Shown here piece by piece: positions 41,173 through 49,783 of a stretch of DNA of 64,000 nucleotides (position 1 is the stretch's first letter; each line of letters opens with the position of its first letter). Both the position numbers and the translations under genes were made by a program. The notes beneath the pieces were generated by a model. The model did not search any database. It was not told where the DNA came from and was given only the letters and a program-made list of their open reading frames with translations. This DNA is from Stutzerimonas kunmingensis. Its GTDB lineage: Bacteria; Pseudomonadota; Gammaproteobacteria; Pseudomonadales; Pseudomonadaceae. Location: assembly GCF_021432085.1 (NCBI RefSeq), contig NZ_CP090366.1, forward strand, positions 3,100,001 to 3,164,000, given 5' to 3'.

Positions 41173-41188
41173 CTGTGAGAAATGCGGG
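41173..41188. repeat. Right terminal inverted repeat of the IS1380 element
   Basis: CTGTGAGAAATGCGGG, exact reverse complement of 39534-39549, lying upstream of the transposase gene. Confidence 0.88.
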
Positions 41189-41441
41189 TTAGCTTTGAAT
41201 TCGGTTGTCCTTGGTCTGTCCCGGAGCTGCGGGAGTTGGCGACGTTGTTGAGAGAATAGGAGCAATGGCGGCGGTGCCTGCCGTAGGTAGGCCACCTGAC
41301 CCCGCACAGACACCTAAAATCGACCTCTCCTTGTGTTCTCTCCAAGCGCCCTGTTCCTTGCACCGGTCGGTGGTTTCCCTCGAGGCAAGCTCAAGAGTTC
41401 TCCATGGGCTGCTGCTTTGCGCGTGAAGCACGGCAGGCCGT
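41189..41441. other. Intergenic spacer between the IS element and the sphingolipid locus
   Basis: About 250 bases with only short overlapping reading frames and no homology that I recognise. It may be remnant mobile DNA. No terminator with a clear T tract was found after the ABC transporter gene. Confidence 0.5.
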
Positions 41442-43157
41442 CTATTCGGAGCTGAACGCCCGCTGAACGAGCTCGCGATTCACCGACGCGAGCTTGCCTT
41501 CGCACAGGCGGAACACTTGATCGGCAACATTGACGAGTGCCGGTCTGTGGGACACCGCAATGATGGTGATAGCCGGCGTCAGTCGTCGAAGGGTCTGGCT
41601 GATGGCTTCCTCGGATTCCGGATCGAGCGCACTGGTGGCCTCGTCCAGGATAAGCAGTCGCGGGCCGTGGGCGAGCGCACGGGCGATGGCGATCCGCTGT
41701 CGCTGGCCTCCCGAGAGCTTGCCGCCCCGCTCGCCGACGACGCTGTCCATACCGTCGGGCATTCTCTCGACGAACTCCCAGGCGCCGGCCTGCCGCAGAG
41801 CACCCTCGGCCTGCTCCCGGGTCAGTGCGGGATCACCCAGGGTGACGTTGGCCAGCACGCTGTCATGCAGGAGAAGGGTGTCCTGTGGCACGTAGCCAAT
41901 GAAACGCCGCCAGCGCCGGCGGTCCAGTGTGTCTATCGGAACGCCATCGACGAGGATCCTGCCAGCTTGTGGCGCCAGCAACAGGCTGAGCAGGTCGAGG
42001 ATGGTGGTCTTACCGGCGCCCGAAGGGCCAATCAGGCTGGTGAAAGTGCCCACTTGAAGCCGAAGATCGACTGTATCCAGAACCAACCGGTCGCCATAGC
42101 CGAACGACACCCCCTCGAAGACGATCGCCTGCTCCAATGTGGGCTCACGCTCGCCGCCCCGAGGCTCAGCATCAGCCGTCGCCGTGTCGATCGCGCCCTG
42201 CAGCGCCCAATAGGCGGCTTCCTGCGCGGCCATCCGGTGGTAGCGTTGCTGGGCCTTGTGCAACAGGCCGAGGACGCGCACCACAAGAAAGATCAGCACC
42301 ATCACCGATGAAAGCGGCAACTCGAATACGATCAGTCCGGCGTACAGGCCACCGGCTGCCAGCATTGCCAGCATCGGTTCCTGCAAGGCCCGTAGGGCCT
42401 CCCGGCTCATCACCTCCCGCTCCATAGCGGTGTTGAGTTCCGCTGCCTCGCGGCGCAGCAGCGAGTCGGCGATGTCCTCTCGCGCCATGGCCTTGAGCGG
42501 CTTGACCGACCCCAGGGTATCGGTGAGGCGGGTGAGCAGTCCGCGCATCAGTCGGGTCTGGCTCTTGCCCGCCTTGCGCGAGGCCGTGACCAGCCGGCGC
42601 AGGGCGACCAGCAGGAACAGCCCGAGCAGCAGCGAAATCAGTGTGGCGGGCCAGGATACGAAGAGCGCGATGACCGCATAGACGAGGGCTTGAATGACCA
42701 GCGCCACCATGTTCGCCGCATGCTCGTAGCCCGTGGACGCGCGGTAGGCTTCGGTGGCCACCGCATTGGCCAGGGCTCCGGCGGGCTGGCGCAGGTAATA
42801 CTCCCAGCGGCTGCCGAGCAAGGCGCGGATCAGCGCCAGCCGCAGGTCGGTGGCGACGTGCGCCACGGTGTAACCGACCTGGCGATTGCCAAGCAGCACC
42901 AGTGTGCTGCTGGCGGTCATTCCTACCACGATGATGACCAGCATGGTGACGATGGTCGGCTCCAGGCCCACCGCATGCAGCGCGTCGATCACCTTGAGCG
43001 AAAAGCCCGAATGGGTCTGGTCGCCGAGGGTGATCGACAGCAGCGGGAGCAAGGTGGTCAAGCCGACCCCTTCCGCCAGGCCGGCCAGCAGCAGGCTGAC
43101 CAGCATCAGGGCCGTGCGCGTCGGATAGGCGCGGCCGAAGGCGAAGAGCATGCGCAT
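41442..43157 (-). CDS. ABC exporter, fused membrane and ATPase domains (MsbA-like layout)
   Basis: A 571-residue half-transporter. Six membrane segments occupy about residues 10-310 and the ATPase domain the rest, with Walker A in LIGPSGAGKTTILDLL, signature KLSGGQRQRIAIARAL, Walker B in LLILDEATSALD and the switch histidine in IIAVSHRP. It is the last gene of the leftward sphingolipid arm, 115 bases after serine palmitoyltransferase. By context it is a candidate inner-membrane flippase for ceramide or its phosphorylated product. That is inference; family membership alone would also allow a lipid A or peptide substrate. Confidence 0.85.
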   Translation of the reverse strand: MRMLFAFGRAYPTRTALMLVSLLLAGLAEGVGLTTLLPLLSITLGDQTHSGFSLKVIDALHAVGLEPTIVTMLVIIVVGMTASSTLVLLGNRQVGYTVAHVATDLRLALIRALLGSRWEYYLRQPAGALANAVATEAYRASTGYEHAANMVALVIQALVYAVIALFVSWPATLISLLLGLFLLVALRRLVTASRKAGKSQTRLMRGLLTRLTDTLGSVKPLKAMAREDIADSLLRREAAELNTAMEREVMSREALRALQEPMLAMLAAGGLYAGLIVFELPLSSVMVLIFLVVRVLGLLHKAQQRYHRMAAQEAAYWALQGAIDTATADAEPRGGEREPTLEQAIVFEGVSFGYGDRLVLDTVDLRLQVGTFTSLIGPSGAGKTTILDLLSLLLAPQAGRILVDGVPIDTLDRRRWRRFIGYVPQDTLLLHDSVLANVTLGDPALTREQAEGALRQAGAWEFVERMPDGMDSVVGERGGKLSGGQRQRIAIARALAHGPRLLILDEATSALDPESEEAISQTLRRLTPAITIIAVSHRPALVNVADQVFRLCEGKLASVNRELVQRAFSSE

Positions 43158-43272
43158 GGTCAGGGCTCGTGGCGTTCAGGTGGCACGGCGGCGGCGGGCG
43201 ACCCAGGTGCCCGGTCCTTGCCCGTCCCGGTTAACGCCTGCCTTCCGTGCGTCGAGCCCCCGGTAGCCACTG

Positions 43273-44505
43273 TCAAGCCAGGCCGCCCGTATGCACGCGA
43301 TGATCGGTCACCGCAGCCGCTGGCGGCAGGCGATCGCGCAAGCGGGCGAATGCCTGGATGATGCGATCGATCTGCTCGCCGCTGTGGGCCGCGCTGACGC
43401 TGCAACGAACCAGCGCCTGGCCGCCTGGTGTCGCCGGCGGCAGCACCAGGTTCACGTAGACGCCCAGGTCGATCAGGCTCTGCCAGAACGCCATGCCTTC
43501 CTGGGCGGAGCCCAGCAACACGGCGATCACCGGGCTCGGCTCCGGGCCAGTGCGATAGCCAAGGCCGGCCAGCCCCTGGTAGAGGCGCTGCGCATTGGCC
43601 CACAGGCGCTGGCGCAACTCGGGGCGGGCCTGCATTACCCGCAGCGCGGCGCGCACCGAGGCGATCGACGCCGGGGACGGTGAAGCGGTGAAGATGTAGG
43701 GCCGGCTCGCATAACGCAGCAGTTCCATGTCGCCATGCTGGCTCGCGGCGAAACCGCCGATCGCCCCGAGGCTCTTGCTGAAGGTGCCGAGCACGATGTC
43801 GACATCGGCCTCGACCCCCAGCTCCTCCGCCAGGCCGCGGCCGTTGGCGCCGAGCACGCCGACCGAATGCGCCTCGTCCACCAGCAGGTACCCGCCCAGC
43901 CGCCGCTTGACCTCGGCGATCTCGCGAAGCGGCGCACGGTCGCCGAGCATGCTGTAGATGCCCTCGACCACGATCAGGCACTCGCGCGCCCGTTCGCCGA
44001 GGCGCAACAGGCGACGCTCGAGGTCGGCCGCATCGTTGTGGCGGAAACGGATGACCTGCGCGCCGCCCAGCCGGCAGGCGTCATAGATGCTGGCGTGGCA
44101 GTCCGCGTCGAGCAGAACGATGTCTGACGGCCCCGCCAGGGTGCCAATAACCCCAAGGTTGGCGAGATAGCCGGTGGAATAGACGATCACCGATCGGCGC
44201 TGCATGAACTCGGCAAGCTCGGCCTCCAACGCTATGTGGCTGCCATAGCTGCCGTTTGCCATCCGCGACCCTGTCGTGCCCGTGCCTTCTTGCGCCAGCG
44301 CCTGCTGCCCGGCCTGGATGCAACCGGGATCAAAAGTCAGCCCCAGGTAGTTGTTGGTGCCGGCGAGGATGACTTGGCGATCACCGATGCGGCCTACAGT
44401 CGGCGAAAGAATCTCGTCGATGCGAGTACCGAAGGGGTTCAATCCGCTCTGCCCCAGCGCAGCCCGTTCCTGGGCCAGCTTGCTGAACTTATCGAACAGC
44501 GCCAT
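43273..44505 (-). CDS. spt: Serine palmitoyltransferase (alpha-oxoamine synthase)
   Basis: A PLP enzyme that condenses serine with a long acyl thioester to 3-oxo-sphinganine, the first committed step of sphingolipid synthesis. The 410-residue protein has NNYLGLTFDPG, GTGTTGSRMANGSYGSH, DEAHSVGVLG and the PLP lysine in GTFSKSLGAIGGF. The FSKSLG/GGF form and the neighbours (dedicated ACP, acyl-ACP ligase, reductase, ceramide synthase-like) favour serine palmitoyltransferase over BioF or KBL. The start at 44505 (MALFDKFSKL) has a GGAG seven bases upstream. It overlaps the ACP gene. Confidence 0.87.
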   Translation of the reverse strand: MALFDKFSKLAQERAALGQSGLNPFGTRIDEILSPTVGRIGDRQVILAGTNNYLGLTFDPGCIQAGQQALAQEGTGTTGSRMANGSYGSHIALEAELAEFMQRRSVIVYSTGYLANLGVIGTLAGPSDIVLLDADCHASIYDACRLGGAQVIRFRHNDAADLERRLLRLGERARECLIVVEGIYSMLGDRAPLREIAEVKRRLGGYLLVDEAHSVGVLGANGRGLAEELGVEADVDIVLGTFSKSLGAIGGFAASQHGDMELLRYASRPYIFTASPSPASIASVRAALRVMQARPELRQRLWANAQRLYQGLAGLGYRTGPEPSPVIAVLLGSAQEGMAFWQSLIDLGVYVNLVLPPATPGGQALVRCSVSAAHSGEQIDRIIQAFARLRDRLPPAAAVTDHRVHTGGLA

Positions 44506-44773
44506 CTGCATGCTCCATCAGGGTAAAAACGGCTTGCGCCAGTTGGGCAGGCGTACGGACGTCGGTCAGCACATTGAGCGGTATCGAAATATCGAACTCA
44601 TCCTCGAGCTCCATCAGAAGGTCCATGACCTTCATGGAGTCCAGCCCAAGCTCATCGACCAGCGCGATGTCCGGTCGAACCTCGGTCCCGGGCGGGGCAA
44701 GCCGGCGGATCTGGAACAGGAGCCGCTCCAATATTTGTTGCTCGGCGATCATCAATAACCCCTCGGCTTTCAT
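44489..44773 (-). CDS. acpR: Specialised acyl carrier protein for sphingolipid synthesis
   Basis: A 94-residue carrier protein with the phosphopantetheine serine in LVDELGLDSMKVMDLLMELE. It is clearly different from the housekeeping AcpP in this window. In Caulobacter a dedicated ACP (AcpR) delivers the acyl chain to serine palmitoyltransferase; this gene sits between the transferase and the reductase in the same way. A GGAG ribosome site lies six bases before the ATG, and its end overlaps the transferase start by 17 bases. The symbol is given by analogy. Confidence 0.85.
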   Translation of the reverse strand: MKAEGLLMIAEQQILERLLFQIRRLAPPGTEVRPDIALVDELGLDSMKVMDLLMELEDEFDISIPLNVLTDVRTPAQLAQAVFTLMEHADGAVR

Positions 44774-44784
44774 CGGTGGCTCCT

Positions 44785-45696
44785 TCAGAACAGTCGTTCT
44801 TCAAGGGCCTTGTTCAGTGTTGTCTGTGGATGCCATCCAAGCGCTTCCCGCGCTGGACGGCTGTCGCAGGACCAATCAGGGTGAGCCAGTTCGCCAACCT
44901 TAGACAAGGTCAACATGGGCGAGTAGCGGCCAATACGCGCCAGCGACATATTGATGTGGGCAATCGTCTTCAGTAGCCCGATGGGAACCGCGACGCAACG
45001 GACCGGCCCATTGCGTACCCGTGCTGCAATGGCCGCAATGGCGCTCCAGTTATATCCGCCTGGGTGGCAATCATCCAGCTCATAGGTGGCCGGCGGGGCC
45101 GGCGCGGCTTCGAGCCAGCAGACCGCGGCATCGGCCAGGTCGTCCACGTGCAGGAAGCTGAGCCGGGCACTCGAACGGCCCAGCGCGAATAACCAGCCGC
45201 GCATCAGCCATTCCAGCAAGGGGCGCACGTCACGGTCGCCCGGCCCGTACACGGCGGTGGGCCGGAAGATCGTCACGGCGATGTCGCCGGCGGCCTGCCT
45301 CACCTGCGCTTCGGCCTCGTACTTAGATAGCGCGTACCAGGAGAGCTGCGGGTGTCTGGCTGCCAGCGACGAGATTAGGAGAAACCGCTCGCACTGCCCA
45401 CCGCGCCGTGCCGCCTCGATCATTCGCAGGCTGCCCTCGACATTGGTTCGAAGAAAATCTTCCTTCCGCCTGCCGCGCACCGCGCCGGCACAATGGATGA
45501 CCGAGTCCGCCCCGGCAACCAGCGCAGCCAGCGCACCGCGGTCCTCCAGCGTGCCGACTACCCATTCGACGCCATCAATCGGCGGCTGGTGCTGGCGGCT
45601 CAATGCGCGCACCCGTGCGCCTGTACGGACCAGCCGCTCACGGAGCACGGTTCCAATGAATCCGGTCGCCCCAGTCAATGCTACGGTTCGCGGCAC
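44785..45696 (-). CDS. cerR: NAD-dependent epimerase/dehydratase-like reductase (ceramide reductase type)
   Basis: A 303-residue extended SDR with the cofactor motif ALTGATGFIGTVLRERL, the VIHCAGAVRG strand and the active-site YALSKYEAE with Ser in LLISSLAA. In Caulobacter a homologous epimerase-family protein (CerR) reduces the 3-oxo group in ceramide formation; the position between ACP and acyl-ACP ligase genes is the same kind of context. The start is GTG at 45696, just after the ligase stop. Other epimerase functions cannot be excluded by sequence. Confidence 0.75.
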   Translation of the reverse strand: MPRTVALTGATGFIGTVLRERLVRTGARVRALSRQHQPPIDGVEWVVGTLEDRGALAALVAGADSVIHCAGAVRGRRKEDFLRTNVEGSLRMIEAARRGGQCERFLLISSLAARHPQLSWYALSKYEAEAQVRQAAGDIAVTIFRPTAVYGPGDRDVRPLLEWLMRGWLFALGRSSARLSFLHVDDLADAAVCWLEAAPAPPATYELDDCHPGGYNWSAIAAIAARVRNGPVRCVAVPIGLLKTIAHINMSLARIGRYSPMLTLSKVGELAHPDWSCDSRPAREALGWHPQTTLNKALEERLF

Positions 45697-45698
45697 AG

Positions 45699-47441
45699 TC
45701 AGGTGATCGCCAGGCTCAGCCCGGAATCGGCCGGGATCTGCCCGAGAAAACGTTTCCTCGCTTCTGCACGCGACGGCTTGCCGGAAGATGTTCGCGGCAA
45801 GGAATGCGGCGGCACCAGTTCGACAGTCACCGTGATGCCGATTTCGGTGGTGATCAGGCTAATCAGGGTACGGACCAGCAGATCGCGTTTTTCCGGCTCG
45901 GTGACGCGGCACTGCACCTGCACCACTACAACAGGATCCGGCTCTGCCGGAACGACAAACGCGATGGCGTCCCCAGGGCGGATCTCCGGCCGCGACTCGA
46001 CCAGGTACTCGATATCCTGCGGCCAGATATTGCGACCCCTGACGATGAGGACGTCCTTTTGTCGACCGGTAACGAATAGCTCGCCCTCGCTGAGGTAGCC
46101 GAGGTCGCCCGTGTCCAGCCAGCCACCGGTATCGATCACCTTGCCGGTAGATGCCGGATCCCGATAGTAGCCGGACATGACGCTCGGCCCCTGCAGCACC
46201 ACATGGCCCACATGCCGCTCAGGCAATACCTTGCCCTGCCCATCACGAATCTGCAGCCGGTGTCCGGGAAGGACCGGACCGCAATTGACAAAGCGGCTAG
46301 CCTGCTCGCCGGCAGCGGCCGCCACTGCGACTGAGCAGCGTTCCATCGCCCGACGATCCACCGTCTCCACCCGCACCCCGCTATTGCGGCGACCGAAGGT
46401 GACCCCGAGCGTGCTCTCCGCAAGCCCATAGCAGGGAAGGAACGCCTTGCGATCAAACCCCGCCAGTGCGAACTGCTCGGCGAAGCGTTCCAGCACCTCG
46501 GCTCGAATGGGCTCTGCACCGATGCCGGCGATACGCCAGCTGCTCAGGTCCAGTTGTTCGGCGTCGCTGGCCCGGGCCCTGCGCACGCAAATGTCGTAGC
46601 CAAACGGCGGGGCGAACGAAATTGTGCCTCCATTTTGGCCGATCAGGTTCAGCCACTGCCTGGGACGCATGGCGAAGTCCTGGGTCCGCAAGTAGTCGAC
46701 CGAGAGTTGCGATGCCATTGGGCCAAGGACGAATCCCACCAGGCCCATGTCGTGATAGAACGGCAGCCAGGATACGCAGCGATCCAGCGGACTGACGCCC
46801 AGGCCATGCTGGATCATGCCTTGCAGGTTGGCCATCACGGCTCGCTGAGTAACAACGACCCCGCGCGGGAAACGCGTGCTGCCAGAGGTGTACTGCAGAT
46901 AGGCGATCTCGTCGGGGCGCGAGGGGGTCAGCTCGACCTGCGGTACCGGCTGTGACTTGAGCTCGCCGACCGAGCCGATAAAGGCGAGCCCTGCAGGCGC
47001 CGCTTCCCGAGCCAGAGCGAGGAGTTCCTTCGGGGCGAGGACAGCGCTCGGCATGCAATTGGCGAGCATCCCGCGAAGCTTCTCCACGTACGGCGCGCGA
47101 TTGCCCATTCCGGACGGGATGGGGAGCGGAACGGGTACGAAACCGGCGTACTGACAACCGAAGAACACCTCCATGAAGCCTGGTTCGGTGTCTGCGATCA
47201 GCGCCACCCTGTCACCTCGCTGAAGACCCAGCCCGCGCAGCTGTCTGGCGATCGCCTGCGCCGCCCGGCGCAACGTCGCGTACTGCACAACGGCAGTGAG
47301 ACGGCATCGGCCATCGTAGAAATTCAGCCCAGTATGCCCGAGAGCGGCGTAATCGAGAGCGTTTGAAAGCGTGGGGAAATCTGCGAGTCGCTGGGGTAGC
47401 GCATGTCTAGTACAGGTTGCAGACATATAAAGTTCAGCCAT
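45699..47441 (-). CDS. aasR: Fatty acyl-AMP ligase / acyl-ACP synthetase (AasR-like)
   Basis: A 580-residue adenylate-forming enzyme that activates a fatty acid and loads it onto the neighbouring ACP. Motifs are LQYTSGSTRFPRGVVVTQRA (A3, with the STR form often seen in fatty acyl-AMP ligases), YGLAESTLGVTFG, GWLDTGDLGYL, GRQKDVLIVRGRNIWPQDIE and the catalytic lysine in LPRTSSGKPSRAEARKRF. The SWLPFYHDMGLVGFVL block is typical of acyl-AMP ligases. The ATG at 47441 has an AGGA site seven bases upstream. First gene of the leftward arm. Confidence 0.88.
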   Translation of the reverse strand: MAELYMSATCTRHALPQRLADFPTLSNALDYAALGHTGLNFYDGRCRLTAVVQYATLRRAAQAIARQLRGLGLQRGDRVALIADTEPGFMEVFFGCQYAGFVPVPLPIPSGMGNRAPYVEKLRGMLANCMPSAVLAPKELLALAREAAPAGLAFIGSVGELKSQPVPQVELTPSRPDEIAYLQYTSGSTRFPRGVVVTQRAVMANLQGMIQHGLGVSPLDRCVSWLPFYHDMGLVGFVLGPMASQLSVDYLRTQDFAMRPRQWLNLIGQNGGTISFAPPFGYDICVRRARASDAEQLDLSSWRIAGIGAEPIRAEVLERFAEQFALAGFDRKAFLPCYGLAESTLGVTFGRRNSGVRVETVDRRAMERCSVAVAAAAGEQASRFVNCGPVLPGHRLQIRDGQGKVLPERHVGHVVLQGPSVMSGYYRDPASTGKVIDTGGWLDTGDLGYLSEGELFVTGRQKDVLIVRGRNIWPQDIEYLVESRPEIRPGDAIAFVVPAEPDPVVVVQVQCRVTEPEKRDLLVRTLISLITTEIGITVTVELVPPHSLPRTSSGKPSRAEARKRFLGQIPADSGLSLAIT

Positions 47442-47760
47442 CAAACGGTCCTGATAAACGCAACGGCAATCCGGCAGCGCAACTGTCGACAGGACTTGTC
47501 TCCGAAAAAAGTGAAACGAGCGGGATTGGATCGGAAAAAGGTCTGAGCCAGTTTAGCGACTGAACAAGACACCGGCACGGGTGTAGCAACCATACCCTAT
47601 ACAACCTGGGAAGCTAAGGCAGCCCTTTAGTTCCTTGGCTGCCGTCATGCGCAGGCTTTCGCAAGTTCGTGAATCGACGGCTCGCCGGCCGGCATGGCTG
47701 AGTCTAGACCGCAAGCAGCTTACCTTCCTATCATCGGCCGTAGAGTCTGGAGAATCGTAC
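47442..47760. promoter_or_regulatory. Divergent control region between the two arms of the sphingolipid locus
   Basis: A 319-base region with no supported gene. It must contain promoters for both arms. An inverted repeat GGCAGCC (47618-47624) and GGCTGCC (47637-47643) stands out and could be an operator or an RNA hairpin in the rightward leader. CCCTATACAACC near 47594-47605 could supply a -10 element. None of this is certain. Confidence 0.5.
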
Positions 47761-48912
47761 ATGGGAATACCCACAAATGGAAATACGCCTGTCATCATCG
47801 AACCGGTATCGAACAAGAAGGACCTGAACACCTTCGTTCGACTTCCGGGCTTGCTTTACCGAGACGATCCTCACTGGATCGAGCCGTTGCACTTCGAACG
47901 CCGCATGCATCTCGCGCGCAAGAATCCCGTTTTCGCCCACGTCGACTGGCAGGGCTGGATCGCCTGGTCGCAGGGCCGTCCCGTCGGCCGCGTCTCGGCC
48001 CAGGTAGATCACCTGCACCGCGAACTGCACGGAAGCGACACCGGACACTTCGGTATGCTCGAGGCGGTCGACGATCCTGCGGTATTCCAAGGCCTGCTGA
48101 ATGTGGCCGAGCACTGGCTGCGGCAGCATGGCGCGTCTCGCGTGACTGGTCCTTTCAGCCTGACCATCAACGAGGAGAGCGGCCTGCTGGTGAACGGCTT
48201 CGACAGCCCACCCAGTGCGATGATGGGTCACGGCAAGCCCTACTACGACTCACGCATCGCCGCACTCGGTTACCAGCCAGCCACAGACCTGTTGGCCTAC
48301 TGGATGCGTACTGACGAGCTGAATTTTCCGCCCGCGCTACGACGCATGATGGATCGCTGGCAAGGCCGGATACGGCTGCGCACGCTCGATCGCAGCCGGT
48401 TCGGTGAGGAGATGCAGCTGCTCCGGGACATCTTCAACGATGCCTGGTCGGCCAACTGGGGCTTCGTCCCCTTCACCGAGGCGGAATTCGAAGAACTTGG
48501 CAACAACCTCAAGCTCCTGGTGCCGAAAGACCTGCTGTACATCGCCGAGGTCGACGGCGAGCCGAGCGCTTTCATCGTGGCGCTGCCAAACCTGAACGAG
48601 CTGATCGCACCGATGCGGGGGCGGCTGTTGCCCTTCGGCTGGCTGCGGCTGCTTTGGCGGCTGAAGGTACGCGGTGCGAAGACCGCGCGCGTACCGCTGA
48701 TGGGAGTGCGTCGGGCGCATCAGTTCAGCCGTCTGGGCCCCACCTTGGCCTTGTGCCTGATCAAGGCGCTCAAGCCACCCTTCGTCAGGCGCGGAATAGA
48801 GGCGCTCGAAATGTCGTGGATCCTCGAGGGTAACGCGGGGATGCGCAATATTCTTGAGCACATCGGTGCGCGCGAGTACAAGCGTTATCGCGTCTATGAA
48901 AAGCAGATCTGA
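47761..48912 (+). CDS. bcerS: GNAT-fold N-acyltransferase, bacterial ceramide synthase-like
   Basis: A 383-residue protein of the large YghO-like GNAT group. It has FVRLPGLLYRDDPHWIEPL and RKNPVFAHVDWQGWIAWSQG near the N-terminus, GRVSAQVDHLHREL, HFGMLEAVDDPAVFQGLL and RVTGPFSLTINEESGLLVNG in the centre. Bacterial ceramide synthases characterised in Caulobacter are of this type and add the second acyl chain. Position opposite the ligase-ACP-transferase arm supports the role. The ATG at 47761 has a GGAG site eight bases upstream; a longer frame from 47635 is not conserved. Confidence 0.78.
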   Translation: MGIPTNGNTPVIIEPVSNKKDLNTFVRLPGLLYRDDPHWIEPLHFERRMHLARKNPVFAHVDWQGWIAWSQGRPVGRVSAQVDHLHRELHGSDTGHFGMLEAVDDPAVFQGLLNVAEHWLRQHGASRVTGPFSLTINEESGLLVNGFDSPPSAMMGHGKPYYDSRIAALGYQPATDLLAYWMRTDELNFPPALRRMMDRWQGRIRLRTLDRSRFGEEMQLLRDIFNDAWSANWGFVPFTEAEFEELGNNLKLLVPKDLLYIAEVDGEPSAFIVALPNLNELIAPMRGRLLPFGWLRLLWRLKVRGAKTARVPLMGVRRAHQFSRLGPTLALCLIKALKPPFVRRGIEALEMSWILEGNAGMRNILEHIGAREYKRYRVYEKQI

Positions 48913-48943
48913 GATTCACGGCTAACGCTACTGTGCGATCCTC

Positions 48944-49783
48944 TTGCCATTGGGAATAGACGAATTGGAAGACGTTCACTACATCGCGCTCGTCCTGGCG
49001 GCTGACAGGCACGCCGGCGACGCGGTCGCCCGCGCGGCCGGCGTGCCCTGCAAGGCGCTGGCCCCGGTCGGCGGCATCCCGATGCTCCGCCGGGTCGTGA
49101 ATGCATTGCAAGGCTCGTCTCATATCAGCCATACGATGCTGATCGGCCCAGATCGTGAATTGCTGCGCCTGGACCCGCAAATCGAGCAGTGGCTGCAAGC
49201 CGACGCGCTCGCCTGGCAGGCGAGCGCCAGCTCGCCCAGCGCGAGTGCCCTGAATGCGCTGGAGCGCATACCCGAGCAGCAGCCGGCTCTGATCACGACG
49301 GCGGATCATGCGTTGCTCAGCTCGGTCATGGTCGATCACTTCCTGCGGGAGGCGACCGCCAGCGAATACGACTTCGTGGTCGGCGTCGCCCGGCTGGACG
49401 CCGTCCAGGCGCGCTTCCCCGACACGCGGCGCACGCCGATACGCTTGCGCGGCGGGCCCTACTCGGGCTGCAACCTGTTCGCCGTAACCACGGAGCGCGG
49501 CCGCAGACTGGCCGATTTCTGGCGACGAATCGAGCAGGAGCGCAAGCATCCACGGCGTGTCATTTCCGGGGCGCTTGGTCCGGTGGCGGTGATGCGCTAT
49601 CTGCTTGGCCGTCTCACGCTGGACGAGGCACTGGCGCGCCTGTCGCGTCGTCTTGATGTCAAGATTGGTGCGGTCGTCATGCCGTTCGCCGAAGCGGCCA
49701 TCGATGTCGACTCGCCAGCGGATCTGGCGCTGGTCGAACGCATCGTGGCCGAGGTAGCCGGGACGGCTCCGATTCAGGCGTAA
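48944..49783 (+). CDS. MobA-like NTP transferase domain protein
   Basis: A 279-residue nucleotidyltransferase-fold protein. The first strand reads HYIALVLAADRHAGDAVARA, a diverged form of the LAGG-x-G-x-R loop with an insertion, followed by GVPCKALAPVGGIPMLRRVV, and TTADHALLSSVMVDHFL supplies the acidic metal site. The C-terminal part ends in AAIDVDSPADLALVERIV. There is no ATG; TTG at 48944, or TTG at 48965 nine bases after GGGA, must start it. Function is probably activation of a headgroup phosphate with CTP or GTP. It is convergent with and overlaps the next gene by ten bases. Confidence 0.72.
   Translation: MPLGIDELEDVHYIALVLAADRHAGDAVARAAGVPCKALAPVGGIPMLRRVVNALQGSSHISHTMLIGPDRELLRLDPQIEQWLQADALAWQASASSPSASALNALERIPEQQPALITTADHALLSSVMVDHFLREATASEYDFVVGVARLDAVQARFPDTRRTPIRLRGGPYSGCNLFAVTTERGRRLADFWRRIEQERKHPRRVISGALGPVAVMRYLLGRLTLDEALARLSRRLDVKIGAVVMPFAEAAIDVDSPADLALVERIVAEVAGTAPIQA

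Larger units (their letters stand above)
39534..41188 (-). mobile_element. Complete IS1380-family insertion sequence
   Basis: An element of about 1,655 bp bounded by a perfect 16-bp inverted repeat: CCCGCATTTCTCACAG at 39534-39549 and CTGTGAGAAATGCGGG at 41173-41188. It contains one full transposase gene on the minus strand. The four bases outside are CTAG on the left and TTAG on the right, close to the four-base target duplication of this family but not identical. That suggests either one mutation or a history of recombination. Confidence 0.88.

Noticed and set aside
39315..41441. tRNA or attachment site at the edge of the accessory block
   Set aside because: I searched the intergenic parts by eye and saw no cloverleaf or long direct repeat; insertion through an integrase is therefore not supported.
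43273..44505. Assignment as BioF (biotin synthesis)
   Set aside because: No other bio genes are near, and the neighbours are an ACP, an acyl-ACP ligase and ceramide-type enzymes; the GTFSKSLGAIGGF active-site form also fits serine palmitoyltransferase.
44489..47441. A polyketide or lipopeptide cluster suggested by the acyl-AMP ligase and carrier protein
   Set aside because: No ketosynthase, condensation or adenylation modules are present; the partners are sphingolipid enzymes.
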